Source of the DNA: Acidobacteriota bacterium
GTDB taxonomy: Bacteria; Acidobacteriota; Terriglobia; Terriglobales; Acidobacteriaceae
Length of the DNA: 5,616 nt
Direction: 5' to 3'
Assembly (NCBI GenBank): GCA_021810735.1
Contig: JAJZIF010000287.1
Span: forward strand, 1-5,616
Shown here: one piece after another, positions 1-5,616 of the stretch
Layout: every line of letters begins with the position of its first letter
Numbering within the stretch: position 1 is the first letter of the stretch
The notes under the pieces: model-generated
Databases searched by the model: none
Seen by the model: the letters and a program-made list of their open reading frames with translations, nothing else
What the model was told of the DNA's origin: nothing
Program-made: the position numbers and the translations under genes

Positions 1-578
1 GGTTTCATCACAACTGTGTTTCCGGCGGCCAATGCAGGCGCCAGTTTCCATGCCTGCATGAGCATGGGAAAGTTCCAGGGGATGATTTGACCGACGACCC
101 CGATCGGTTCATGACGTGTGTAGCAGAGGTAATTTCCGTTGATCGGAACCGTCCTGCCCTGGATCTTGTCGCACCAGCCCGCGAAGTACCGGTAGCAGGC
201 TACGGTCTTTGCCACATCCAGAGTCTTCGCGATGTGGAAGGGTTTGCCGTTATCCATGGCTTCCAACGCGGCCAGATGATCTGCGTCCTTCTCAATAAGA
301 TCCGCAAGTCTGTTCAGCAGAAGGCCACGGTCCGACGCATTCATCCTTGACCATGAGTCCGCTTCGAATGCGGCGCGGGCTGCCTGCACCGCACGATCCA
401 CGTCTGCGGCGTTGGCAGAGGCAACCTGGCAGATTTCTTCCCCTGTTGACGGGTCAATCGTCGGAAAGCACTCGCCGGAAAGGGAAGGAACCCACCGATT
501 GTTGATCAGAAGCTTGCGCGGAGGAAGAGCAATCTTTCGATGTTCTGCAATTGTGACAGGAGTGGATTCTGCAGACAT
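1..578 (-). CDS. Aldehyde dehydrogenase, N-terminal part (runs off the left edge)
   Basis: An NAD(P)-dependent aldehyde dehydrogenase of the ALDH1/2-like superfamily branch, oxidising an aldehyde to a carboxylic acid in the cytoplasm. Reading the minus strand from the ATG at 578-576 gives 192 open codons to the window edge, so about two fifths of a usual 490-500 residue enzyme is present. Visible family marks are [10 protein letters not shown] (about 23-32), MDNGKP (108-113), [16 protein letters not shown] (130-145), the [15 protein letters not shown] block (157-171) with the oxyanion-hole Asn at 169, and the cofactor-site stretch AAGNTVVMK ending at Lys192. N169 and K192 fall at the same numbers as in mammalian ALDH2. 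The catalytic Cys and general-base Glu lie beyond the window and cannot be checked. A good Shine-Dalgarno (AAGAGGTG on the minus strand, 590-583) sits just before the start and supports it. The substrate cannot be read from this part. A betaine-, aminobutyr- or general aliphatic-aldehyde role are all possible. It might act on the product of the aminotransferase at 3818-5212, but the two genes are not co-transcribed. Confidence 0.93.
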   Translation of the reverse strand, partial: MSAESTPVTIAEHRKIALPPRKLLINNRWVPSLSGECFPTIDPSTGEEICQVASANAADVDRAVQAARAAFEADSWSRMNASDRGLLLNRLADLIEKDADHLAALEAMDNGKPFHIAKTLDVAKTVACYRYFAGWCDKIQGRTVPINGNYLCYTRHEPIGVVGQIIPWNFPMLMQAWKLAPALAAGNTVVMK

Positions 579-642
579 TCAGCACCTCTTAACGAATTAA
601 TAAATGAGTAGGGAAGCGGTAGTTTTGCTCTTGTGAGAGGGG

Positions 643-671
643 GGTATATTGGAGAATAGGTTCTAAGTCAG
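643..671 (-). promoter_or_regulatory. Candidate sigma70-type promoter for the aldehyde dehydrogenase gene
   Basis: On the minus strand CTGACT (671-666, 4 of 6 matches to TTGACA) is followed after 17 bases by TATACC (648-643, 4 of 6 matches to TATAAT). A start near 636 would give a leader of about 58 bases before the ATG at 578. The 196-base gap after the upstream transferase gene fits the dehydrogenase having its own promoter. The match is only moderate and rests on consensus comparison by eye. Confidence 0.27.
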
Positions 672-774
672 CGAGAAGGGTTAGAGGAAGAATAAGGGAC
701 AGTGCGAGTCGACAGCGAGCGGCGGAGTACATCGGAGTTGCTGTCAAAATCCAGCGAGAGAGTAGTGTCTCTAT

Positions 775-2091
775 TTATAGGAAACTGTTAATCCGATCCC
801 CAAGTACAGCGATGACGGGAAGAGGCAGGTGCCGCCAGACTAAGCTGCTAATATGTCTTACGAACTCCGAGCCTCCTCCGATTGCTGCGTCCGTGGTGTC
901 ATCAGGCGCCGGGAAATAATAGCGATAGATGGGTTTCCGAATGGTTCCCCATTTTGCTTTGAACTGCGCGAGGGGTGGGTGATTTTCAGCAACCTCTCCG
1001 AAATCGAAGGATCTACTGCGCTGTCTACAGGATGCCCGCAGGCACTCCAGAAGTCCCAGGTCGTTTGCGTGAGATCGCATGGCATGTTCACTTGAGCCGG
1101 TAAATGCCCAGAAGGTCGTGTGTCCATAGTGCAGCAAGATAGAGCCGTTGACCAGGCGGGCGAGCGGCTTGTCAGTAATTCGACTGCCTGGGCCCGTTTG
1201 ATGGACAGATCCAAGGACTTTTGGACGCTCGACCGGCATTTCAGCCAAATACAGCGTAAAGGCATCCGCTTGACCAAGTTCGCGGCGGAGCGCCTGGAAA
1301 AACCGAAGCGGGCGCGGTAGCACACCGTTCCTTCTCATCACTTCGAGATACAGGGGGTACCATTTGCGGAGGTCGGCATCGCCTTCGGCCGCATATACTC
1401 TCACACCCAAATTCAACGCCTTTTCGACCGCCCACTTGATCTTGTGGTTTTGACTGGAGTTTCCGAATTTCAGGCGACGGCATTTGCTGCACACTCCGTC
1501 GCAGGCGGCTAACAGCTCGGGCGTTTCGCACAGGTCTTCCTCAAGTGCGCGATTACTGGGGAGTCCTCGCATGTAGGTATCGCGCCACACACAACGGTGC
1601 AGAGATGGAACAAGCTGGTCCAGATCATCGATCATTGTCTTGATTTCGAGCTGCTGGCCATTGCCCGTCTGCACAAGAGCGATCGCTGACTCGACAATTG
1701 CTTTCAGTGCGTCCCGGTTGTTTGCAAGAGGTCCGCCCAGCGGGGTACGCGGCAGCGACGAGAGTCGTGGCCCCACATGATTTCTGTGAATCTTCCAAGG
1801 CAGCCCCTGGGTCGATAGGAGAGGAAGAATTGCCTGAAATTTTCCGTCGGGTCCTTCACAGGCCAGGGCAATGCACCTGCGGCCGTATTCCTTTTCGAGC
1901 GCGGCAAGATAACCCGGGTGGTGATAGACAGATCCCTCCGGGTGCGACGAGAGGAATCCAAGCCATCTTTGATCTTCGCGGAAATCCACCTGCAATGTGT
2001 GGAGATTCCACGGATTTGTCTCCAGCGCGGTAACTGGGTTGATTGATCGTACGTTGCTCCGATCCGCCATGGCTTTTCCTGGTTGTTTCAT
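775..2091 (-). CDS. FemAB-like / GNAT-fold transferase with a cysteine cluster
   Basis: A cytoplasmic GNAT-fold protein of the FemAB-like group (the Acetyltransf_6 or BioF2-like kind), which generally moves an acyl or aminoacyl group onto an envelope or polysaccharide amine. The actual substrate is unknown. From the ATG at 2091 it is 438 residues. An N-terminal half carries GSVYHHPGYLAAL (53-65). The second GNAT half carries NHKIKWAVEKALNLGV (215-230), HYGHTTFWAFTGS (321-333), RSHANDLGLLECL (339-351), FDFGEV (362-367), FKAKWG (377-382) and YRYYFP (389-394), the ordered blocks typical of this family. A C-terminal tail with WRHLPLPVIAVLG follows and resembles the tail of the neighbouring paralogue. 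I chose ATG 2091 because GGAG lies 5 bases upstream. A GTG at 2109 (AGGA upstream) or ATG at 2070 are alternatives. Oddities are Cys189, Cys197, Cys201 and Cys204 clustered just before the second GNAT half, and a longer loop around 295-320. It follows the paralogue at 2118-3179 by 26 bases or fewer and is probably co-transcribed with it. Confidence 0.85.
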   Translation of the reverse strand: MKQPGKAMADRSNVRSINPVTALETNPWNLHTLQVDFREDQRWLGFLSSHPEGSVYHHPGYLAALEKEYGRRCIALACEGPDGKFQAILPLLSTQGLPWKIHRNHVGPRLSSLPRTPLGGPLANNRDALKAIVESAIALVQTGNGQQLEIKTMIDDLDQLVPSLHRCVWRDTYMRGLPSNRALEEDLCETPELLAACDGVCSKCRRLKFGNSSQNHKIKWAVEKALNLGVRVYAAEGDADLRKWYPLYLEVMRRNGVLPRPLRFFQALRRELGQADAFTLYLAEMPVERPKVLGSVHQTGPGSRITDKPLARLVNGSILLHYGHTTFWAFTGSSEHAMRSHANDLGLLECLRASCRQRSRSFDFGEVAENHPPLAQFKAKWGTIRKPIYRYYFPAPDDTTDAAIGGGSEFVRHISSLVWRHLPLPVIAVLGDRINSFL

Positions 2092-2117
2092 CCCTGCTCC
2101 GCCGGACACGCAAGTTC

Positions 2118-3179
2118 CTAATCCAAGTGTGGATATATCATGCTGCCGCCTAAAGCCAAAAGTGACCGGGGCAATCGGAAAAGTGATTCGGGCAGACGGG
2201 GTAAGACGCGTTCGGCCAAATTGATTACGCCATCACGGCGCGACGATCCTTTGACACCCGCAGTGTAGGTCCAATAGGTCAGCGGGCTGGGACTTGCGCC
2301 CAATCGCTCTTTGAACGCGATGAGACCGTGGTTGTTGATTTCAGTACGCCCCAGGTCCAGCACTTCTAATCCATTGTCCTTTGCCTCCTGAATCGCCTGC
2401 CAAAAAAGAAAGGGCATGCCACCAAGGTTGTTCAACCTTTCGTCGGAGCAGCCGTACTTGTAGGTGAGGGTGTTTCTATGCGTCAATGTCAAGATCGCCG
2501 CCGCGGCGCGTTCATCTTTGAACGCCGCATGAATTGTGAGGCGAGTTCCCATGGAGGAGACCAGGTTCTCAAACCAGCGGAAGGGCTGGGGCGGCACCCG
2601 ATGGCGACGGCGTGTGCGCAGCTGGAGATCGTAGAAATGCCTCAGCAGACTCGCTGAACGGCCGTTCACGTACCGCACTCCTTCCCGTTCCGCTCTGCGA
2701 ATTTTCCGTTGAATGCAATTCTTGTGGAAGCCACGGAAAATTTCCTCGGAGGAGGAACTAAGAGAAAGCGAATGCCGCAGGAAGCGGTTGCCCGGCCGCC
2801 ACTTGTCCGGGGGAGCCATCTTTGACGGAACTGTTGACCGGACCTCAGCGTACTCGAACTCTCCGGCCACAGATTGTGCAATTTGCGCCGAGAGATATTT
2901 GTGGCTTTCTTCTGAATCTGCAAGCAAATTGCAATGATCGGAGAAGGGTAAGGTCACCAATCGCTTGCCCGTAATCCAGCTTTGAACCGGGCAGAACACC
3001 AGTCCATCACGGAGCGGTTCTCCGGGGCGAGCCGTGGTGAAGACGAGAGGTCTTAATCTGTACGTTTTTCGAAGAGCTTCCAGCCAGGACGGCTGATGAA
3101 AAACACTGGCTTCGGGGTGCCCTTCGACGAATATCCTCCATCGGGAGTCCGTCAAAGGGTCGATCGAGTCTGAAAACAT
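2118..3179 (-). CDS. FemAB-like / GNAT-fold transferase, first gene of the pair
   Basis: A complete 353-residue protein of the FemAB-like GNAT superfamily. Relatives transfer amino acids to peptidoglycan cross-bridges (FemA/B/X, using aminoacyl-tRNA) or occur in exopolysaccharide and PEP-CTERM/exosortase clusters with unknown acceptors. Visible blocks are SVFHQPSWLEALRKTY (25-40), HKNCIQRKIRRAEREGV (152-168, the usual basic helix entering the second GNAT half), QLRTRRRHRVPPQPFRWF (186-203), YKYGCSDERLNNLGGMPF (240-257), LDLGRTE (274-280) and GLIAFKERLGA (285-295). A C-terminal tail has LFRLPRSLLALGG. There is no signal peptide or membrane segment, so it should be cytoplasmic. The ATG at 3179-3177 has AGGA 8 bases upstream, and the next open stretch upstream lacks family similarity. 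The TAG at 2120-2118 is followed closely by the start of the second transferase, suggesting one operon and a shared or sequential job. It is divergent from the aminotransferase at 3818, with about 640 bases between them. The fold family is clear. The acceptor and the acyl donor are not. Confidence 0.87.
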   Translation of the reverse strand: MFSDSIDPLTDSRWRIFVEGHPEASVFHQPSWLEALRKTYRLRPLVFTTARPGEPLRDGLVFCPVQSWITGKRLVTLPFSDHCNLLADSEESHKYLSAQIAQSVAGEFEYAEVRSTVPSKMAPPDKWRPGNRFLRHSLSLSSSSEEIFRGFHKNCIQRKIRRAEREGVRYVNGRSASLLRHFYDLQLRTRRRHRVPPQPFRWFENLVSSMGTRLTIHAAFKDERAAAAILTLTHRNTLTYKYGCSDERLNNLGGMPFLFWQAIQEAKDNGLEVLDLGRTEINNHGLIAFKERLGASPSPLTYWTYTAGVKGSSRRDGVINLAERVLPRLPESLFRLPRSLLALGGSMIYPHLD

Positions 3180-3246
3180 GAATCCAGTCCTATCTGAATT
3201 TCGGGTACCTGGAGGAAAATCAGCTTACGTTGTGGTAACGGATTTC

Positions 3247-3260
3247 TTATGCATAATGCA
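3247..3260. promoter_or_regulatory. Overlapping AT-rich palindromes upstream of the FemAB-like operon
   Basis: TTATGCATAA (3247-3256) is a perfect 10-base palindrome and overlaps TGCAT-A-ATGCA (3250-3260). The site lies about 70 bases upstream of the ATG at 3179, a sensible place for an operator or a -10 region of the minus-strand operon. No good -35 was found at the right distance, and short palindromes occur by chance, so this is only a candidate. Confidence 0.2.
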
Positions 3261-3768
3261 GCGTGATTTCTCGGCGCGTATCGGCATGGGGTAGGGTACT
3301 GCGTGAAAATCTGACTGTGTGCCCACCAGGAAACATGACGGAAGCGCTCAGCGGTTCCCGTTCCGGAGGGCGGAGAACAATAAGCCAGAGCCGCCTTGTA
3401 CCCAAGTTGTGTGCGACCCTCCAAGCTTATTGCAGCGCTACTCAATTCTGGCTTTTCCATCGGTGTGGCACGTTTGGTCGCTGGGCCGAACTCCGAGACT
3501 CGACGCTCCGGCAGAGTTGCAAAACTGGTTGCGGATGCGATCCTCTTAATTCCTGGCGTCGTAATCGAGAAGCTGGCGACGTCGATTCTGCTGGGCGTTC
3601 GCTCGCCTCGGCGAGTGTCCGGCTCAAGATGCTGTCAACAATGTGGACCCTGCCAAATGATGGAGCGAAGGCCTGCATAAGAAGCCACCGTTGCGTTCTC
3701 GCACGCAGTTCGGGCAGGAGTTTCTCCGCCGAGCGCGTTCTGGAAGTTGCCGCCGGCCAAAAGTGAAA

Positions 3769-3797
3769 TTGTGACGGCCGCGAATTTAGTTTAGGCT
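3769..3797 (+). promoter_or_regulatory. Weak candidate promoter for the aminotransferase gene
   Basis: TTGTGA (3769-3774, 4 of 6 to the -35 consensus) is followed after 17 bases by TAGGCT (3792-3797, 3 of 6 to the -10 consensus). The spacing is ideal, but the -10 match is poor and the resulting leader would be only about 13 bases, barely enough for the ribosome binding site at 3806-3813. Confidence 0.17.
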
Positions 3798-3817
3798 AGG
3801 GTCCCAAAGGGAGCAAT

Positions 3818-5212
3818 ATGTTAGACGAGGATAGAGCGATGCTACCCAGCGAATTGGCAACAGCCGACCGAAAGTACCTCATTCACTCACTGCACCACCC
3901 GATCGATGAGCAGGACGCGCTGATCCTGGTTCGGGGCGAAGGCGTGCGAGTTAGGGATACTGCCGACAAAGAATATATCGATGGTCTGTCGGGCCTCTGG
4001 AACGTGAATATTGGACACGGCCGCGCTGAGATTGTCGAGGCTGTGGCCGAGCAGATGAACAGCCTAGCGTATTTTTCCGGATATGCCGGGTCGGCAACGA
4101 TTCCGTCCATCGTCCTTGCAGAGCGGCTGATCGGACTCGCACCAGCTATGGCGTCTGTATTCTTCACGTCGGGTGGCGCCGAAGCGAACGAAACTGCATT
4201 TAAGACCGCGCGCTATTATTGGAAGGTTCTGGGAAAGCCTGGCAAGGTCAAGATCATCTCAAGGATCTATGGGTACCACGGCGTGACGCTCCAGGCTATG
4301 AGCGCCACAGGCATCTCCGCGTACTGGAAGATGTTCGAACCGCGGGTGCCAGGATTTTTGCACGTTCCGACCTGTTACCCCTATCGTTTCCAGGCCGAGA
4401 ATTCCGGCGAAACGCCTGGTGAGGCGGCAGCCGCCGAGCTGGAAAAGGTGATTTTGCGAGAAGGCCCGGATACGGTGGCTGCGTTCATTGGCGAGCCAAT
4501 CCATGGGGCAGGAGGTGTGATTTATCCGACTGATGATTATTGGCCTCGGATTCGCGCCGTTTGCGCCCGCTATAACGTTTTGCTGATTGCAGATGAGATC
4601 ATTACAGGCTTTGGACGCACTGGACGCTGGTTCGGGCTGGAGCACTGGGATGTAAGTTCCGATATCCTCACCTTTGCGAAAGGTGTCAGCTCAGGATACC
4701 TGCCGTTGGGTGGGATTATGATAACTCGGGCCATACAGGAAGTTATGGATTCAGTGGAGCCGGCTAACCGCTGGATGCATGGGTATACGAATTCAGGCCA
4801 TCCCGCGTGCTGTGCAGCGGCTCTACGGAATATAGAAATCATCGAAAGGGAGAATCTAGTTGAAAATTCCAGGATGATGGGGAATGCGCTGTTTTTTAGC
4901 TTGCAGGAAGCATTTGCAGATCATCCGCATGTGGGAGATATACGGGGCGGTAAGGGCCTGCTTGCGGCCCTGGAGTTTGTGGCGGATCGCAGCACCAAGA
5001 AAAATTTCGCAGTTGAGGCAGACTTTGCCAGCCGGCTAAGAAAGGAATTGCGAACTCGAGGGCTGATAACACGCACAAGGTCCGCGGCAGGGGATCATCC
5101 GGCTCCTGGAGATCAGGTGCTATTTGCGCCTCCGCTGATCGTGGAAAAGGCAGATATCGATGAGGTGGTCGGGATCACCAAGGATGCAGTGGATGCGGTG
5201 ATTGGTCATTGA
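3818..5212 (+). CDS. Class III PLP-dependent aminotransferase (omega-amine/amino acid transaminase type)
   Basis: A complete 464-residue fold-type I, class III aminotransferase, usual length for the family. It would move an amino group, probably from a terminal (omega) amine or beta/gamma-amino acid, to a keto acid such as pyruvate, leaving an aldehyde or semialdehyde. Key marks in order: GLWNVNIGHGR (59-69) with substrate-pocket Trp61; FTSGGAEANE (116-125), the PLP-phosphate loop; YGYHG (151-155), whose Tyr153 stacks on the cofactor ring; GEPIHGAGGV (225-234) with Glu226; LLIADEIITGFGRTG (255-269) with Asp259 contacting the pyridine nitrogen; TFAKGVSSGYLPLGG (285-299) with Lys288 forming the Schiff base; and Thr324 in HGYTNSGHP for phosphate binding. 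Arg419 and Arg421 in the C-terminal domain are candidates for the switching carboxylate-binding Arg. The ATG at 3818 has AAAGGGAG 4 bases upstream. ATG 3839 is a weaker alternative. It stands alone on its strand, divergent from the FemAB-like pair. The exact substrate (putrescine, beta-alanine, taurine, other amines) cannot be told from sequence. Pairing with the aldehyde dehydrogenase at the left edge is plausible but unproven. Confidence 0.95.
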   Translation: MLDEDRAMLPSELATADRKYLIHSLHHPIDEQDALILVRGEGVRVRDTADKEYIDGLSGLWNVNIGHGRAEIVEAVAEQMNSLAYFSGYAGSATIPSIVLAERLIGLAPAMASVFFTSGGAEANETAFKTARYYWKVLGKPGKVKIISRIYGYHGVTLQAMSATGISAYWKMFEPRVPGFLHVPTCYPYRFQAENSGETPGEAAAAELEKVILREGPDTVAAFIGEPIHGAGGVIYPTDDYWPRIRAVCARYNVLLIADEIITGFGRTGRWFGLEHWDVSSDILTFAKGVSSGYLPLGGIMITRAIQEVMDSVEPANRWMHGYTNSGHPACCAAALRNIEIIERENLVENSRMMGNALFFSLQEAFADHPHVGDIRGGKGLLAALEFVADRSTKKNFAVEADFASRLRKELRTRGLITRTRSAAGDHPAPGDQVLFAPPLIVEKADIDEVVGITKDAVDAVIGH

Positions 5213-5218
5213 GTGATC

Positions 5219-5236
5219 AATCCGGAATTGCGGATT
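5219..5236 (+). terminator. Small hairpin just after the aminotransferase stop
   Basis: AATCCG (5219-5224), a 6-base loop and CGGATT (5231-5236) form a perfect 6-bp stem starting 7 bases after the TGA at 5210-5212. No run of T follows, so it is not a classical Rho-independent terminator. It may slow or protect the 3' end of the transcript, or be chance. Confidence 0.25.
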
Positions 5237-5308
5237 CGGTAGATGAACGCAGAACTCGTGCGCTTCGGCTAACCAGTCACGCGCAGCCAACTCCTGACGC
5301 ACTTTTGC

Positions 5309-5378
5309 GGTGCCCCTCCAACGTGCCCCTGGGGAGAAGGGCCGGCTCTGTTAAGTTCCGGTGCCCCATCTCCCCCGG
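5309..5378. repeat. GC-rich imperfect inverted repeat with three GTGCCCC words
   Basis: Between the convergent genes, GGGGAGA (5331-5337) pairs perfectly with TCTCCCC (5369-5375). Inside it GGGC (5339-5342) pairs with GCCC (5363-5366) and CGG (5343-5345) with CCG (5358-5360), leaving a 12-base loop. Outside, CC (5328-5329) can pair with GG (5377-5378) after one mismatch. The word GTGCCCC or GGTGCCCC occurs at about 5309, 5323 and 5360. The position between convergent stops suits a bidirectional transcription barrier. The form also resembles the GTGCCCC-bearing dispersed intergenic repeats I associate with Acidobacteriota genomes, which is recollection and not a database result. Confidence 0.5.
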
Positions 5379-5460
5379 AGTACCCACCATCATTCGAAAC
5401 GCAGAAGGTTCCGTTTGCTCTGTGCCTGACTGGGGCGTAGCATTCGCTTCCCAGTAATTT

Positions 5461-5616
5461 CTAAAATCCCCGCTTGATCATCAGGTAAGGCAAGAGGCAC
5501 AGCTCGGCTATTCCGGGTAGGATATCTGTCCGGCTAAATACAGCTTCCACATCGACGGCGCACAACGAGTTGACGTATTCGCGAAAGTCAAGCTGTCCAG
5601 CCAGTGCCTGCATGAG
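5461..5616 (-). CDS. C-terminal 51 codons of an unrecognised protein (runs off the right edge)
   Basis: The minus strand is open from the right edge to a TAG at 5463-5461, giving 51 residues. The composition looks like real protein, with a charged helix-like part (DFREYVNSL) followed by a hydrophobic end (ILPGIAELCLLPYLMIKRGF) finishing in a basic-aromatic tail. I do not recognise the family. An ATG is the second visible codon, but nothing upstream can be seen to judge it, so the fragment is most likely the end of a longer gene. It converges on the aminotransferase, with about 250 bases and the GC-rich inverted repeat between their stops. A chance open frame of this length is possible, and the call rests on residue pattern only. 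Confidence 0.5.
   Translation of the reverse strand, partial: LMQALAGQLDFREYVNSLCAVDVEAVFSRTDILPGIAELCLLPYLMIKRGF

Larger units (their letters stand above)
3180..3817. other. Long intergenic stretch with no convincing intact gene; possible gene remnant at 3384-3680
   Basis: This 638-base stretch separates two divergently transcribed genes and should hold both of their promoters. Several frames stay open here, but none starts with a ribosome binding site and a recognisable protein. The best candidate is the plus-strand frame open from 3384 to its stop at 3680. Its middle part reads protein-like, with SKLIAALLNSGFSIGVARL and AKLVADAILLIPGVVIEKL, alternating hydrophobic and charged residues much as at the end of a glycosyltransferase-like or membrane-associated protein. 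Its ends read poorly (a Cys-rich tail), its first possible starts are TTG 3396 and GTG 3411, and neither has a Shine-Dalgarno. A decayed gene end, a small unknown gene or chance are all possible. No tRNA, insertion sequence or terminal repeats were seen. Confidence 0.4.

Noticed and set aside
51..62. The 12-mer TGCCTGCATGAG occurs here and again at 5605-5616
   Set aside because: About one shared 12-mer is expected by chance in a window of this size, and the surrounding sequences and proteins are unrelated, so it is not evidence of a duplication or attachment site.
87..600. Two plus-strand open frames (87-350 and 412-600)
   Set aside because: They lie antisense to the clear aldehyde dehydrogenase reading on the minus strand and show no family similarity.
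711..745. Inverted repeat GACAGC ... GCTGTC in the gap before the aldehyde dehydrogenase
   Set aside because: The 6-bp arms with a 23-base spacer and no T-run do not make a terminator, and chance occurrence is likely.
853..2224. Several open frames on both strands overlapping 775-2109
   Set aside because: They overlap the FemAB-like gene in other frames, lack recognisable motifs and have the arginine/serine/proline-rich look of shadow translations.
3152..3460. A 102-codon minus-strand frame overlapping the start of the first FemAB-like gene
   Set aside because: It runs out of frame into a confidently called gene, and its translation shows no motif or secondary-structure pattern.
3602..3615. 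Palindrome CTCGCC-TC-GGCGAG
   Set aside because: The loop is only two bases, it has no T-run and sits in no recognisable regulatory context. Such GC-rich palindromes are common in this composition.
3263..3766. A 167-codon plus-strand frame in the intergenic gap
   Set aside because: It has no ribosome binding site, an Arg/Ser/Cys-rich translation without domain character, and overlaps the better-looking frame at 3384-3680.
4490..4519. His229 in GEPIHGAGG of the aminotransferase, where Gln or Met is common
   Set aside because: This position varies among class III aminotransferases and all core cofactor residues are intact, so it is not a sign of altered chemistry.
5209..5457. An 82-codon plus-strand frame starting at the aminotransferase stop
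   Set aside because: It has a TTG start without a Shine-Dalgarno, runs through the GC-rich inverted repeat, and has no protein-like pattern.

Overview
The window is about 5.6 kb of moderately GC-rich (roughly mid-50s % by eye) bacterial chromosome. No rRNA, tRNA, CRISPR array, transposase, phage gene or plasmid function is visible. Gene style, the pair of FemAB/GNAT-fold transferases and the GTGCCCC-containing intergenic hairpin are compatible with a soil bacterium of the Acidobacteriota type. That placement is an inference from general resemblance, not from any marker gene.

Layout. (1) Positions 1-578, minus strand: the N-terminal 192 residues of an NAD(P)-dependent aldehyde dehydrogenase, cut by the window edge before its catalytic Cys and Glu. 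(2) 579-774: a short gap holding its ribosome binding site and a candidate promoter. (3) 775-3179, minus strand: two adjacent genes, transcribed 3179 to 775, each encoding a FemAB-like/GNAT-fold acyl- or aminoacyl-transferase. They are separated by only a few to about 26 bases depending on the start of the second, so they look like one translationally close unit. (4) 3180-3817: about 640 bases with no convincing intact gene. It contains one stretch with protein-like character that may be a decayed or very small gene, plus presumed divergent control regions. (5) 3818-5212, plus strand: a complete class III PLP-dependent aminotransferase with all expected cofactor residues. (6) 5213-5460: non-coding, with a small hairpin and a larger imperfect GC-rich inverted repeat. 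(7) 5461-5616, minus strand: the last 51 codons of an unrecognised gene running in from the right edge.

How the genes may work together. An omega-type aminotransferase makes an aldehyde from a terminal amine, and an aldehyde dehydrogenase oxidises that aldehyde to an acid, so the two flanking enzymes could form one amine-degradation step pair. They lie on opposite strands about 3.2 kb apart, so this is only suggestive. The FemAB-like pair more likely serves cell-envelope or exopolysaccharide modification and has no obvious link to the two catabolic enzymes.

No clear previously undescribed system is visible. The most interesting items are the divergent tandem FemAB-like pair, the cysteine cluster in its second member, the possible gene remnant at about 3384-3680, and the inverted repeat at 5328-5378.
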